In this document: positions 1-13,400 of the stretch, piece by piece
Numbering within the stretch: position 1 is the first letter of the stretch
Layout: each line of letters begins with the position of its first letter
DNA from: Sipunculus nudus
Taxonomy: Eukaryota; Annelida; Sipuncula; Golfingiida; Sipunculidae
Length of the DNA: 64,000 bases
Reading direction: 5' to 3'
Assembly: GCA_026874595.1 (NCBI GenBank)
Contig: CM049322.1
Coordinates: 9,720,400 to 9,784,399 of the forward strand
Translations under genes and position numbers: made by a program
The notes under the pieces: model-generated
Database searches by the model: none
Told to the model about the DNA's origin: nothing
The model's input: only the letters and a program-made list of their open reading frames with translations

Positions 1-261
1 CAGGAAAAGGAGGTAAAAATGTAACACGAAACCAAATAAACGTATATACAGAGTATTAGTATAATAATTGTTATCAATAAAAAATAAAATATTTACAATC
101 ACGTCAACAGTATTTATAACAATTACCAACAATATATACAAATACAGTGTTTGTTATTAAATTACAAACAGATTGTATATCCATAATATTTGTACAAATT
201 TGTTCAACCATTTCCACATGACATCGTTCAGTTTATCATTCCCTGTAGATACACACCGTCT

Positions 262-451
262 TTATCTACTGGCATTTGCGTTTTCTTCATACTGTTCCAT
301 GATCTTTCGCTTCCTCTTAGGTATGTTTTAAACTTGAGTTCGGCCGACACCATAGATATCTGCTAGCTGTCGGCTGTCTTTTCCCGTCACTCTTCCTGAT
401 CAGATCTACCTTTTCTTTGAGAGCAAGTTCGTGTCTTTTCTTGGTCGCCAT
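262..451 (-). pseudogene. pogo/Tigger-like transposase N-terminus, broken
   Basis: Reading from the ATG at 451 on the minus strand, the peptide begins MATKKRHELALKEKVDLIRK, which resembles the CENP-B/psq-type helix-turn-helix that opens pogo/Tigger transposases and TIGD proteins. Near position 370 homology moves to the next frame (RQLADIYGVGRTQV), an in-frame TAA follows, and it resumes as KRKRKIMEQYEENANASR before a TAA at 262. The frameshift and internal stop make this a dead fragment of the DNA-binding domain; no DDE catalytic domain was seen nearby. Family assignment comes from remembered motif similarity and was not checked by search. Confidence 0.55.
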
Positions 452-1562
452 AATGGTCAAGGTAATAAGGACGGAATATACGTAACATTTTATACATGTA
501 ACAATGTTTATTTTTCCTTCATATTTATTCATGTATGAATAAATTGTGCGATGTATGCCGCACTGTTTTCGTTTGATATACGTGTTAGGACATTAAAGAA
601 AGTTTAAAGATCCACAGTTTGCCTAACGTTTTTATGATGACATGATCTTCGGGACCCGCTGGTTGTCATTCGTAAAAATTAAATGACAAACACCCAGTTT
701 AAGATCCGGCTCGCACGACTGATTCACATACATAAACGCAAGTGGGAACACATGCCTTACTATTGTGCATACTAATGAGGCTGTGTGGGGGTAGTACGAC
801 GCTGGTTCCGTATCCAACTACTCAGTCACGGTCGAGTGGTAACCTTTATCCAGGCACTCATTAACAGACAGGAATATGTGAGAGCGGATAATTGTGTAAT
901 GATATTGAGGTCAGAAGTGGCCGCTCGATTTGTTGAGCCCATGTCACGGAATCACTGCCCCTGACCGTAATTGAGGCGTTTCCCGGCCTGCGGGACCGAG
1001 AAACCTGGCCATAATACGGAATAGAGGAGTGACCGTAATTGACAACAAAATGATTGTTATATATATATACATTGACAAACTTTCCTGCTCTTTCACATAA
1101 CCCCCTGTAATACTGTTAAAAAAAAAAAGCAATCAGTACACCAATCCATGAAACTTTAAGTTGAGCACACGAAAAACGATTATCCGGTTGATTTGTCATG
1201 CAAGTGAGCCCACGAAAACAGTTGCTCAGCGGATGCTAACAATGATATCAATATATCTCAGTTGCTGAATAAACCTTAGATATTCCAAGACGCTTTTAGC
1301 AATGTAATGTTTTATCAGTTGAGATCAAATAATTCATGTGTACCCAACGTCTCGCAAAAGAAATGAGGAAAATCATAACAATTATAACAACTTACTGTCC
1401 TTGTACACGCCTGGCGTGATAATGAATAAAATTAATTTATCAAAAGGGTCATTACCTTCTTAAAATATTCGTTAAGTTTTTTCTTATTATTGTACATATA
1501 AATATATAATCGCATTATACTGAGACAACATTTCCATTAGATATTTGCCTAATCTTTACGGC

Positions 1563-1692
1563 TAAGCCGGCTAGCCAGCCTCAACGTTGTCCACTCAGCC
1601 ATCAGCATTGTTCTTAGACCTGAGCCGGCTCAGCCGGCTAGCCAGCCATTTTTCTTCTAGCCAGCCGATTTAGAGTTACTGGTAAACGGCTG
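1563..1692. repeat. palindromic GCCGGCTAGCCAGCC cluster
   Basis: The phrase gccggctagccagcc occurs twice about 70 bases apart, with related tagccagccga and cggctggct pieces around it. It is much richer in GC than the surrounding AT-rich DNA and can form short hairpins. Function is unknown. Confidence 0.6.
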
Positions 1693-1699
1693 GCTCCCA

Positions 1700-1860
1700 G
1701 GTCTGTGTCTATATAAAACATTAATACTACTGCCTATAAATCCTAAAGCACAAGTTCTACCGTAGAACGTTAGTGCTACTGTCTATATCAATCAATTTGA
1801 GTACTACTGTCTACATATCCAAAAACATTCGATCTACTGCCTATATCCAAACACTGTTAA
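1700..1860. repeat. degenerate short tandem repeat
   Basis: Variants of 'tactactgtctatat' recur four times at roughly 40-60 base spacing, interleaved with AT-rich spacers. It looks like a decayed minisatellite. Confidence 0.5.
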
Positions 1861-2447
1861 ACATGGTGGTTATATAACAATGCATGAGTATTTTTGATAC
1901 GGTCTGTCGCTGTCCTCACAGACTCTGATACATGCGATGTGTAATAAAACCATTATAACAATTATAACGTTTGCTGTTAAAACTGCTTTGGTTATATAAG
2001 AAAGTATTTGTATTCAGCCTTTGATCATTTTCTTTCCAATTATAGTTATCTCATTTCTGTCTCCACAAGAATAATAAAAAATTCCTTTCCATCTGACGAT
2101 TCTTTTCCTTCTCAGTATATTCAATAATAAACCTATTATGCTTACCTATAACGGGTATAACCGAAATAGATTCAAGTTAGGTTTTAGTTTCTTATTTGGA
2201 GAAAGCAGGAAACTCATTGAAACGGGGTTTCAGTAAACTATATATTAAGAATGTTAGGGTATTGTTATTTTCCAATTTCCTTACGGTACCTTTCCTGTGA
2301 GTTTATTTCACCGTTTGACTTCCAGGTTCTGGGGATTCAGTTTGAAAATACAGCCCCGAAATGGTGAACCTTGTTGATTTGCTACCATAACACATAAAGG
2401 AAATCAGGTTGTGAAGATTTGAAAAGGTACGTTCCAAATTCAAATTA

Positions 2448-2934
2448 CAGTGGAACCTCTCGTTGTTGGCAGCTCTGCATGTACTCAGGGGACCTGCTAT
2501 TTACGGCCAATTAAAAAAAAAAATTGGTGGAGGTTTCCGGCTCAATTTTTTAATGCTTTCTAACTACATATATGTACAATATGCAGAATTCCATTTCGGT
2601 TTCGGACAACGTGACAGGGCAGTATCAAACGCTTCCTCTTATTTTGTGTCCTTGCGTAAACCAGGCCCGGTGACTACTGCACCTGCAGGCCCTGGGTGTG
2701 TAATCGTCCCCATTGCAGGGTCATTCCACCGAGGAGCCTCCGAAAGGCGCACTTGTTTGTGAGTGAAACACGGCCTTCCCATTAAGCCTGAAGAGCTCAC
2801 ATCCTTGGTGGGGGCCACTTATGGCAGACCCTTCAAAGGAGGTCCCGAAATCTATATCCTCCTTACTAAGGTACCTCTATGTTGCGGGCAAAATGTCCGC
2901 TTTCGTCAGTGTCCGTAATTTGGAGGTTCTACTG
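2448..2934. mobile_element. pogo/mariner-like MITE, TA target site
   Basis: The segment starts CAGTGGAACCTCTCG and ends with GGAGGTTCTACTG, an inverted terminal repeat, and is flanked by TA on both sides. The CAGT end and TA duplication are typical of the Tc1/mariner-pogo superfamily. No transposase is encoded, so it is non-autonomous. A SINE-like repeat lies inside it, making this a nested insertion or composite. Confidence 0.65.
2655..2800 (-). repeat. SINE-like repeat, antisense copy
   Basis: This matches, in reverse complement, the SINE-like repeat near 49.0-49.2 kb. Shared phrases include aggcccggt, cacctgcagg, gtgtgtaatc and caccgagga.cctcc. It lies inside the MITE at 2448-2934. Confidence 0.6.
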
Positions 2935-3323
2935 TAATTGATATTCAACAAGTCTGTGAAAATCTGCCTTCTTCATAAAGCTTATTCCTTTAGATAATGC
3001 TTCATGTAAGAACTTCTCTGTCTCTCTCCCAATATGACAAAGCTATGTGTGTACCTATAAATCTTTGTATTTGTTGTGAATGGTTTGATTTCTGAAATTA
3101 TACTTTGAATGTGAACATATCAAAACTAATAATGAATCTCAATACACACAATTTTCATATCTAATGTTATCATGACGTGTAACAGGTACAATTTCATGAG
3201 TATACTAACATGTCACACAACATTGCACATATCTTTTCCTAGAAGATTAAAAAATACATTCAGAATTTGGAAATGGATTACTGACATATTTCTATGATAT
3301 GATGACAGAATTTTAAAAAGAAA

Positions 3324-3464
3324 ATGGACTCGGATTGCCATCGTCGAGTTCTTAAAGAAATGAGAGTCCACCTGGTGGAGCATCTGGATTTAAAGAACAC
3401 CTCCTTACTGGACCAACTCATCCAGGATGACGTGGTGAGCTCGGCTCAAGTGAAGGCGATGAAG
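3324..3464 (+). CDS. NLR exon 1: CARD first half
   Basis: This exon encodes 47 residues from the ATG. Phrases such as [20 protein letters not shown] and [17 protein letters not shown] match CARD helices 1-3. It ends AAG|GTTAGT in phase 0. No signal peptide is seen, fitting a cytosolic protein. Confidence 0.8.
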
Positions 3465-5162
3465 GTTAGTATTCATAAAGTGGCTAGATACAACATATAA
3501 AGAAAGGCCATGTGATTTAATCCGAAAAAAAAAACATATAAAGCAGATTCAGTGCTACTTGGGTGACTTTTGTATGAAAGAATGATCAAGTGTATAAGGA
3601 TATGTCATGTACAAATAGATGTATTGTTTGTTACCCTATGCGATAATCATATATAATTATTATACGGGCCTCGCTTCAATAGAAGCGGAAGCCCTTTAGT
3701 AATCACCCTGTTCGTCTGTCTGTCCGTCCGTCGAAAATTCTGGCATTCCATGCCAGTATTTCCATCTTACACATACAGCTCACCTGCCAATAGGCAAATA
3801 TCCCTTTCCCTATTGGGGTCACAAGGTCAAAGGTCAAGGTGTCATCTGTACACGCATTGATTTCCAAAATCTACTATAAATCCAGTTTGGATTCACATAT
3901 AGATTTTCAAACTTAATATATATATGGCCCAAAAAAAAGCAACTGTTGATTTGGGGTCCAGAGGTCAAGGTCTCAGGATTCATATTTCTACAAATGTGTG
4001 AATGCCTTTTAAGCCAAACTTTTCTTGCCAGTCTTTCCATCATGTTTCAGTGTTTAAATACTGTTTTGGGTCAGTTTCCTCTGTCTCTGCGTGTAATCAT
4101 GTCTTTTATTATATTTTCCCAAGTATCACTCAGCTCACACTAGCAGTCTATGGGCCTTCAGCGGGGCCCTTCCTGACCTGTCAGTATTCATCTAGTCATT
4201 GCTTGCCATCTGTTCTGTCCTTTACACTCATATTTTTGTCATAAATTTGGGTCACCTGGTTAATTCTGTGGTGTCTCTTTTACAATGGGGTTTCGCCTAT
4301 TTGGAATACTTTAGAAACGTCACTGTGATATAAAAATAAACCATATTTACAACCAAGAGGCCACTTGCAAATCCTGGAAAAGATATAAAGTTCATTATGT
4401 ACATTTGGATCTCTCACCATATAAAGTCTCTGATTATTTCTGATTATTTCTTATGATATTAGGCCATTAGCCCCCCCCCCCCCCCCCAAAAAAATAAAGG
4501 TATGGTTCTCAGGAACCGCCCGCGTCAATTGTTAACCCCCGCATCAAACATTTTTTTTTTACTTTCAATAGTTTCAATACCAATGCTGAGCTCCAGCCGC
4601 TCGGACATTTCTTTCAAGAAGATAAAATACAGTTTTGATAAAATTTCCTTTGTTATCTAGTACTTTTACTTGTTAAGCAAAATAAATCTGTTATTTTCAT
4701 GCTTTTCTCTTATCATATGACATTTTATCCAAACATAAAAAAACAAAAATAATTAAAAATAAAAAAAAAGAACCGTCCGCCCGCATTGCTTTCTGAAAAA
4801 AAAGTGCCTGAGAACCAACCCTTACTTTTATTGGCCTTAGTGAAATCTTCATTTAACCGCTAACAGGCAGAGCAATCTGTTAATTCATGCCATTTAAATA
4901 TTGTCATATACAAAGATATATTCACTACTACTGAAAATTAATATTTTTGACCTTAGTCGGGTTTATGCTTTATCTTAGATTTCCTAGACTTATAAAATTG
5001 GCTGAAAAACAAAACTTTACTACACATCTATAAAATTTCAACTGGGATATCAGGATTGGCGGTTGTTTCCGGAGGTCAAATACACTTCCTTTATATGTTA
5101 TCGCCTGATGTGCTTAGGTTCTATTGAGATGTGCTAATGAAAGAATTTCTGAAATACCCGTG

Positions 5163-5225
<63 letters not shown>

Positions 5226-5341
5226 AAAGGGTATACACAGAAAAGTGGTTCACTGCCACTTTTCTGTGTATACCCTTTCCATCTGTAAAACAATGAATCG
5301 GCATGGCTATTCATCTGTCTATCTATCTATCTATCTATCTA

Positions 5342-5396
<55 letters not shown>

Positions 5397-7406
5397 TATT
5401 GAATTATTACAGGACAAATACGTCTCAAATAGAGAACTAGCATCCTCCCTGGTTTGCCATCTAGAACGCTGCTCTAGCGATCAATGGAAAACATTTCTCA
5501 GGTGTCTCGAAATCCATGACCAGAAAGGCATCGCCAGAACACTTTCCTGTAATATAGGAGGTATGTATGTTTAGACCAAATTACTGCACGTCACCTCACC
5601 TAGGTCAAAGTCATAACCATTTTGGTGCTAAACAAGTCTTCATCGGATCGATGACAGTAAAATAATGTTTTCACTTGAACAATATCGCTGTCATTATATA
5701 TTATGTGAAGAAAACCATGTCACTTGTATAAAAGGTTGATATGCAATTATAAATAGATGTTTGCAATCGACGAACGATCATAAAGGAAGCCTCAGACCTC
5801 AGGTTATGTCTGCAGGAACAAGACATTTGCAAGTTTATTTGCATTTGCTTATGACACGCATTTCATTTTATTACTTTTTTTTCTCAGTGATAGGTATTGA
5901 CTGATCTGAAATGGTGTGTACCATTTTTGTTTTTATTAATAGTTGTTAGTCATACAAGCTTTGTGATGCTATACATGGACCAAGTGAATAAATAACAGTA
6001 TAAACGGAATGGTTTATAGCTTTTTGAGGTCCAAGCGTTGAGGTGCTGAGAGGATTTGAAGTTAATAAAACATATTATATATTTAGTTTTAGGTGAAGAT
6101 GCAGATCGTGCGATACGTGAATGTCAACAGCGTATAGCTGGAGTCATAAAAGAGCATTTTGATCAGGTGCCAATCTGGACTCTTCATTCTGACCACAGTT
6201 CCGTTCCAATGGATGAGCAATATGTTGTTCTGCAGCTGGCAAATAACAAGTACCATGGAGAACGTGAAGAGAATACGATAGAGGGATACAGGGACATATT
6301 ACGCAAGGTAGCAAACATTCATATGTTATGACAATGAAATAAAAGGTTTCGGAAGAAAATTATATTTTACCCCTAGCTGCTGCTGTATGCAAAACTTAGC
6401 TTTAAATCTGCCTAAATAACCACGCATGTAAATTTGCTTAACACCTGTTTGCGTAAACCTATGCAGGTAACTTAGGAAATACTTCTGGGGAAAAAGAAGT
6501 TCAACTCAACTCACCTGGCCATCCGACCAACCGTTAATACGAACTATAAACAATGGAATTATCGTTACTTATAGGGCAAAGCATGATTGTTGAAATTTTA
6601 AACCAGAACACTTAGTGGTATCCATCCTCTCTGAGCAAACATTGCGTATGGCTATAAAATTTAATAAATGCCATCCACAGTAAATATCTCATCCATAATA
6701 AACACAGAACAACATCCGTCCGACCATTTCATAATATCAAATGTCAAAATTTTATTTGATAAATTTATGAAAATCATTCCATATTGGGAAACTGTTGGTA
6801 CATGAAATATATATATACATACACAAGGCTTTCAATAGAGCATTTATGGGACGGACCGGGACTCCCGGGTGTAAAGTTTAGAGAGGTCGTTGGGATTATG
6901 GAGAGTCCAACCGGTCTGTGGCTAATATGAAGGGTCTGCATCAAATCCAATCAATTTTTTTTCATGAATTCTTATAATTATTATTAATTTAGTTATGCAA
7001 AAAGTAAAGACAACGCATTGATTAATTTTAGCTTTATTTCTTAAATAATTATAACCTGTTAAAACTTATGTACACCATAAGCTTAAGTTTAGCTTTACAA
7101 AATCACTAATTAACTGTTGTAAAGTTCAAATACTCTCCATCTTTTACAATATTATGTCAATTGCTAATGAGATAAGGATGTAGTTCCGTTAATGAGCGGC
7201 TTTGAGCTTGCCTAATGAGGGGTGTTAGAACACTTGTAACTGTCCACGAATAAGTGTTGTGTTTCGTATATGAAAAGAATTTGGTGAAACAGCAAGAGTA
7301 TCTGAAGATCTTACTAAGAACACATTTAAGTTTTGGGTCTGTACCTGTATTTAGGATGACTTTATTTGTTTTACAAGACTCTTAGTGATGCTTTCTGCAT
7401 TTTTTC

Positions 7407-7471
<65 letters not shown>

Positions 7472-10400
7472 CTTACACGTTTTACATTTTCATGTCCATA
7501 AATCTGATATGAGAGCTCTCCACCCTGATCATGCCTTTCGAATTGTTTTGGACATTCATAAGTGTAACATTCTTTGGAGGAATTGCCACAGGTGATATGT
7601 GATATCAAATATCAGACTATCAAAATATCAGATCCTTTATGTCTGCCAGGTAGCCGCCCAAGAAATCCTTTTGTCTTTGCATTTTTTTAAATTTTTGGTT
7701 CCTTTTTGAGGATGTTTATAGTCGGATTGCAGACCTGTCAGAAATCCAATATGGCCACCAGGTAACCTTTCTCTTTGAATTCATTTTGGACATATTATAT
7801 CAAGAATGCAGTGGGACGTATATTAATATAATTTTGCAAAGGATTGGGTCAAAGATTTCTTAAAATACACGACCAACAAAAGTTCAGTACGGTTGGTTTA
7901 TATTGAATAAAAAGATTTATAAATGTTGGTCGTGTATTTTAAGAAATCTTTTTATTAAATAAAAACCAACCGTTTTTAAAAGTTCAGTACAGTTTGTATA
8001 TATTGAACAAAAATTCATACAGAAGCACCTGTTTCTAAGTAAGTCTTGCATGGATTTCCTTGATGTTTTGCTATATATGTTGATCTTATATTTGGCATGT
8101 GTGATGCCCCTTTTGAGACTGACGGGTATCAATCAAGCTATGGGATTAGTTCCTGTTAGCTTAACAACCATACATTTTGCCCAGACCATCAAGTCACCGG
8201 TGATTTAGCAGGACATATGTTATAAATATTTCTGTCATTGAGGAAAGTTTAAACAAAATTGGCAAATAGGTTCTTCAAAATTTGACTGGAAGTTGTGAAT
8301 CTCAACTCATGATGTCGCAGATCATGCTTGGCATGCTGGGTCACTTGTTTGTTTCAAATAGCGGGTAAATAGGCACATATGAAAACGTCTTATGTAAATT
8401 TTATTACGCACGTAAAATATCCCTTTTATTTATGAATATTATATGGAATATACATAAAAATATCAGTCCACTGTATTGCAATTATCATCATAATACCAAA
8501 AATATCTATTAAGACCACCAGATAATTTGATATAGCCAAAAGTATAATTGAAAGGAGTGCATGCCAAGTTTTGGTGGCCTATGTTACTTACGAAATCTGA
8601 TAAGTACCTGGCACCTAGGAGCGAAACCTCACTCGCGTGCCTGCTGGCGCCAGGGCACTGCCGTGGTTCACCGCCGAGGGAATTGTGTTAGAAACTAGTA
8701 CTGTTCCTCTGATCTGGTTGAGTACCACGGGACCACCTCGAAATCCTTGACTACATACCACAACATAGGAATCATGTCATGGCGAGCGAGTCATTCTGCG
8801 ATGGACCTTGATAATCTGACAATAGAGGACGAAGAAATGCTAATGTCTGTTCCATGACACTATCATAATTGATAATAGGACTATTTTTATGCAGTGTAAA
8901 ATTTATTTTTACTTGAATTATTTTATTAACAATTTAACACCACCATGAAATAAAAAAATCAATCATCAAATGATAAGGTCATCAATACTGCTTAAATATT
9001 AAAAAAAAATAAATGTCCTAGCTGTTTCACACGGAATGAAAATGGATGCTAACATCTAAAGTAAGCACACAGCATAAACTGTGTTGACAATTTGTATAAA
9101 AGTTGACAAAATACAACCGTTATTTTTTCACCAGCTATATGAATCTGACGTCTAGTCGGCGAACGAAATTAAGGGACGAAATGGACACTCCTTTGTTTTC
9201 AGCGACCCGGAGACCTATGCGGTACAGCGCCATTTCTCCTTTGTCCGACAAGACCTGCTTATTTCACACAGCAATAGCACCTAAATGACATTACATTTAA
9301 AACAAAAAAAAAAGAACTTTTTTCTGTCCCAGCTTATTTCTCAGGAGTGATTTGACATATCAGCCTGAAGTTATGCAAACCCGCACAACTCAGATAGTTT
9401 TGTTGTGTATAAGACTGTTGGCGTCACCTATAGTTGTTTTTTAGCGAATATGTGAGCTTATGCGATGGTGCGGCGTCTTCCGTCGTACGTCGTGCGTCGT
9501 ACGTCGTGCGTCGTGCGTTGTCTGTACGTTACCCATAGCTATCTCAAAAACGGTAGAAGCTAGCATCACCAATTTTTTTGCAAATAATCAGTCATATCGG
9601 ATTTTGTTTTTTTTTCTAACTGCATTTTCTTAGATTTTATGGGGAAAAAGCTGAAAAAAGCTTTAAATATCTTCTTCTCCAAAACTGCCCAGCCAAATTG
9701 TCCAATATTTCACAGAAATGATCCCTGGAACAATCTCTCTCAAGTTTGTTCGAATGGTTCCAGTTCGGAGATTTTTGGCCGGGTTGAACTTAGTAATTAG
9801 TCCAAAAAAGCACACTAAAATTAAAATCTCAGAAACGGCTGGACATATCATCACCAAATTTTATACCAATGTTTGTCACATAAGTCATATCTGAAATTGA
9901 GGTATTGGTGGCGCCACCTACATTGATCTGTTTTTTCCAAGCAAAAATGTAATTTTAAACTCTTCTAGCTTATACACTGTTTTATGATGAAACTTTTAAG
10001 CTGATTGGTTTAAACTTTACAAGAATTATTCTATGGTAGGGTTCTGCCAGTTTTATAAGAATAGATTGCGTAAATGCAGCTTTAAAAAGTAGTGTAACCA
10101 ATTGAAAAAGGCTTTCAGTGTTTGAAAACAGATTTTGCACCATGCCAGGTTTCAACAGCCAAGTCAAGTGGTCACTCAGTGCACCCAGGTGCAGTCCAGA
10201 CATCACAATGGCAACTGACCTGGCTCTGACTGGTGTCTAGACGATATGTGTAGACGTCTAAACACATCGTCTAAACATCTAGACACATCGTCTAGACGCA
10301 GAATGCCCAGATTAGAACTTGTGGACCTAAATCTTTCAACTAATTGAAAAAACTTTGTTTGCATTTTTAGCAAATCTGTGAGCTTATGGGATGGTGTTGC

Positions 10401-13400
10401 GTCGTCCGATGTCCGTCGTCCATTGTGCATCATAGCTATCTCAAATAGGGCACATATCTCGTGAACCGTTTGACTGATCAGGCTAAAAATTTTGCACAAA
10501 TGTAGCCCCTGGATAGCTTTATAACATACACTTGAAATGGTGGCGCCACCTGCAACCCATTTTTGCTCAGCATCCATCTGTTCATCTGCCTTGGGATGAA
10601 ATCACCTCAGCATTGGTTTGACTTATCCACCTGAAATTTTGCAGGTTTATTCATCCTAGACAGCTTTCTTGATTTTATGACAGGTGGCGCCACCTTCAAT
10701 CACGTTTACGCTGCAGACATCCAAGCTCATATCTCGGGAACCGTTTGACCGATTGGGCCAAAATTTTGCATGTGTATAGATCTCACATAGCTCCTTATCA
10801 TACGCAAAACTGGTGGCGCCACCTGCAACATTTTTTGCACAGCGTCCATCTGTTTGTCTGCCGTAAGATAAAATTACTCATATTTCGGCAGTGGTTTGAC
10901 ATATCTGTCTAAAATTTTGCAGGTTTTTACATCCTGGACAGTTTCTTGATTTTATGACAGGTGGCGCCACCTACATTCATATTTACGCTGCAGACATCCG
11001 AGCTCATATCTCTGGCCCGTTTGACAGATTTGGCCAAAATTTTGCATATGTATAGATCTCACATAGTTCTTTATCATACGCAAAATTGGTGGAGCCAACT
11101 GCAACCACTTATGAACACCGTCCATCTGTTCATCTGCCTTTGGATAAAATTACATATCTCGGCAGTGGTTTGACTTATCCACCTGAAATTTTGCAGGTTT
11201 ATTCATCCTAGACAGCTTTCTTGATTTTATGACAGGTGGCGCCACCTTCAATCACGTTTACGCTGCAGACATCCAAGCTCATATCTCGGGAACCGTTTGA
11301 CCGATTGGGCCAAAATTTTGCATGTGTATAGATCTCACATAGCTCCTTATCATACGCAAAACTGGTGGCGCCACCTGCAACATTTTTTGCACAGCGTCCA
11401 TCTGTTTGTCTGCCGTAAGATAAAATTACTCATATTTCGGCAGTGGTTTGACATATCTGTCTAAAATTTTGCAGGTTTTTACATCCTGGACAGTTTCTTG
11501 ATTTTATGACAGGTGGCGCCACCTACATTCATATTTACGCTGCAGACATCCGAGCTCATATCTCTGGCCCGTTTGACAGATTTGGCCAAAATTTTGCATA
11601 TGTATAGATCTCACATAGTTCTTTATCATACGCAAAATTGGTGGAGCCAACTGCAACCACTTATGAACCCCGTCCATCTGTTCATCTGCCTTTGGATAAA
11701 ATTACATATCTCGGCAGTGGTTTGACTTATCCACCTGAAATTTTGAAGGTTTAAACATCCTGGACAGCTTTCTTGATTTTATGACAGGTGGCGCCACCTT
11801 CATTCACGTTTACGCTGCAGACATCCAAGCTCATATATCAGGAACCCTTTGACCTATTGGGCCAAAATTTTGCATGTGTATAGATCTCACATAGCTCTTT
11901 ATCATACGCAAAACTGGTGGCACCACCTGCAACCATTTTTGCACAGCATCCGTCTGTTTGTCTGCCGTAGGATAAAATCACTCATATCGCAGCAGTGGTT
12001 TGACATATCTGCCTAAAATTGTGTGTTTATGCATCTTGGATAGCTTTCTCGATTATGTGGCAGGTGGCGCCACCTACATTTATGTTCACGCTGCAGACAT
12101 TCAGGCATATATCTCAGGACTGGTTTGACATATCCCCCTGAAATTTTGCATATGTATAGATCTCACATAGCTCTTAATCATACACAAAATTGGGGGAGCC
12201 ACCTGCCACTATTTTTGCATAGCGTCGTACTCTTTGTCTGCTGTGGTATTAAATCACTCATATACAAGTAGTGGTTTGACTGATCAGCCTAAAATTGCAT
12301 TTGCATTTGTATACAACTTGGGCAGCTTTCTGGATTTTGTGGTAGGTGGCGCAACCTACATACACATTTCGGCTGCAGACATCCATGCTAATATGCAACA
12401 CACCTCAATCTATTTCACCTTGCCACTCAATCCATGCCTCACTTCATCCGTCCCACTCTGATTTCGGCGGATACATGTAGTCGCTTGTCGACTACCCGTA
12501 TTTTAGTTTTAAAATGTCCTAGTCCGAAACTTGCAGGTCCGAAACGTCAATTTTGCTGAAATCATAATACTAAGTTAGATATGCAGGACGTAAGAGGATC
12601 AATATTAAATTTTAAAAATAATCCTCCATTCATACTCTTAAACTCTGCACAGGTTCGCATTAGGCCTGTAGGCCTTGTTTTTTTATTCCATGCATCTGTG
12701 AAGATAGTGGTTTGATGTATCTGCCTGATATTTTACATGTACATACATCTTCGATGGCTTTCTTGTATACAAGACAGGTGGCGCCACCTACAATCATGTT
12801 TGTGTTGTGTACATCCATACTAGTAATTCAGGAGTTATTTGAGACATCTGCTTGCAATTTTGCATGTTTATACGTGTCGTGCAGCCTTCTTGTACACAAG
12901 ACCCGTAGCGCCCGTAGTTTATTTTTAGGAGTTGTTTCACATATCAGCCTGCAATTTTGCGTGTCCATACTTCTCAGATAGCTTTGTTATACTCAATATT
13001 GGTGGTGCCACCTACAGTTGCATTTGCGTTGCATGCATCTGTGATAATAACTCAAGAGTTGTTTGACATTTCAGCCTGAAATTCTGGATGCATACATCTA
13101 CGATGGTTTTCTTGTTCGCAAGACTGATAGCGCCAACTACAATCAGTTTTGGGTAGTGTTCATCCGTCCAAGCATTTCAGAAGTGATGTATGTGCAATTG
13201 TTGTTTGTAGTCGTGTTCAAAGTTATGGCACTTGAGTTATACATATGCATGTAAAACGTACTTTAAAAGTAATTATAGTCCGTTCCAGTACCCCTGTCCA
13301 CCTGTTTTGTCGCGATTATATTTTTAGAAGTCGAAGAACGCCTAAACTTTTTACCCCTAGGGCAGAAAGAACAAAAGCGTAATTAACTATTATGGAAATA

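Larger units (their letters stand above)
533..2447. other. intergenic, no gene seen
   Basis: I see no convincing exon here. Short phrases near 930-1050 (a repeated 'tgaccgtaattga') look like decayed DNA-transposon sequence. A GC-rich palindromic cluster and a degenerate short repeat are listed separately. Confidence 0.5.
3465..5412 (+). other. NLR intron 1
   Basis: No further exon is seen. The intron holds a dispersed repeat (3661-4300), a MITE (4460-4839) and a perfect hairpin between microsatellites (5166-5386). Confidence 0.7.

Noticed and set aside
2463-2762. 99-codon plus-strand frame
   Set aside because: It lies wholly inside the MITE and nested SINE-like repeat.
10203-10577. 124-codon minus-strand frame
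   Set aside because: It spans repeat units with the palindrome and the GTCTAGACG minisatellite, and no family resemblance is seen.
10961-11725. Two nearly identical 70-codon frames 552 bp apart
   Set aside because: They are incidental frames inside the duplicated repeat units, not genes.
9900-13130. CRISPR-like array
   Set aside because: Repeat units are long and contiguous with no unique spacers, and the sequence is clearly from an animal genome.
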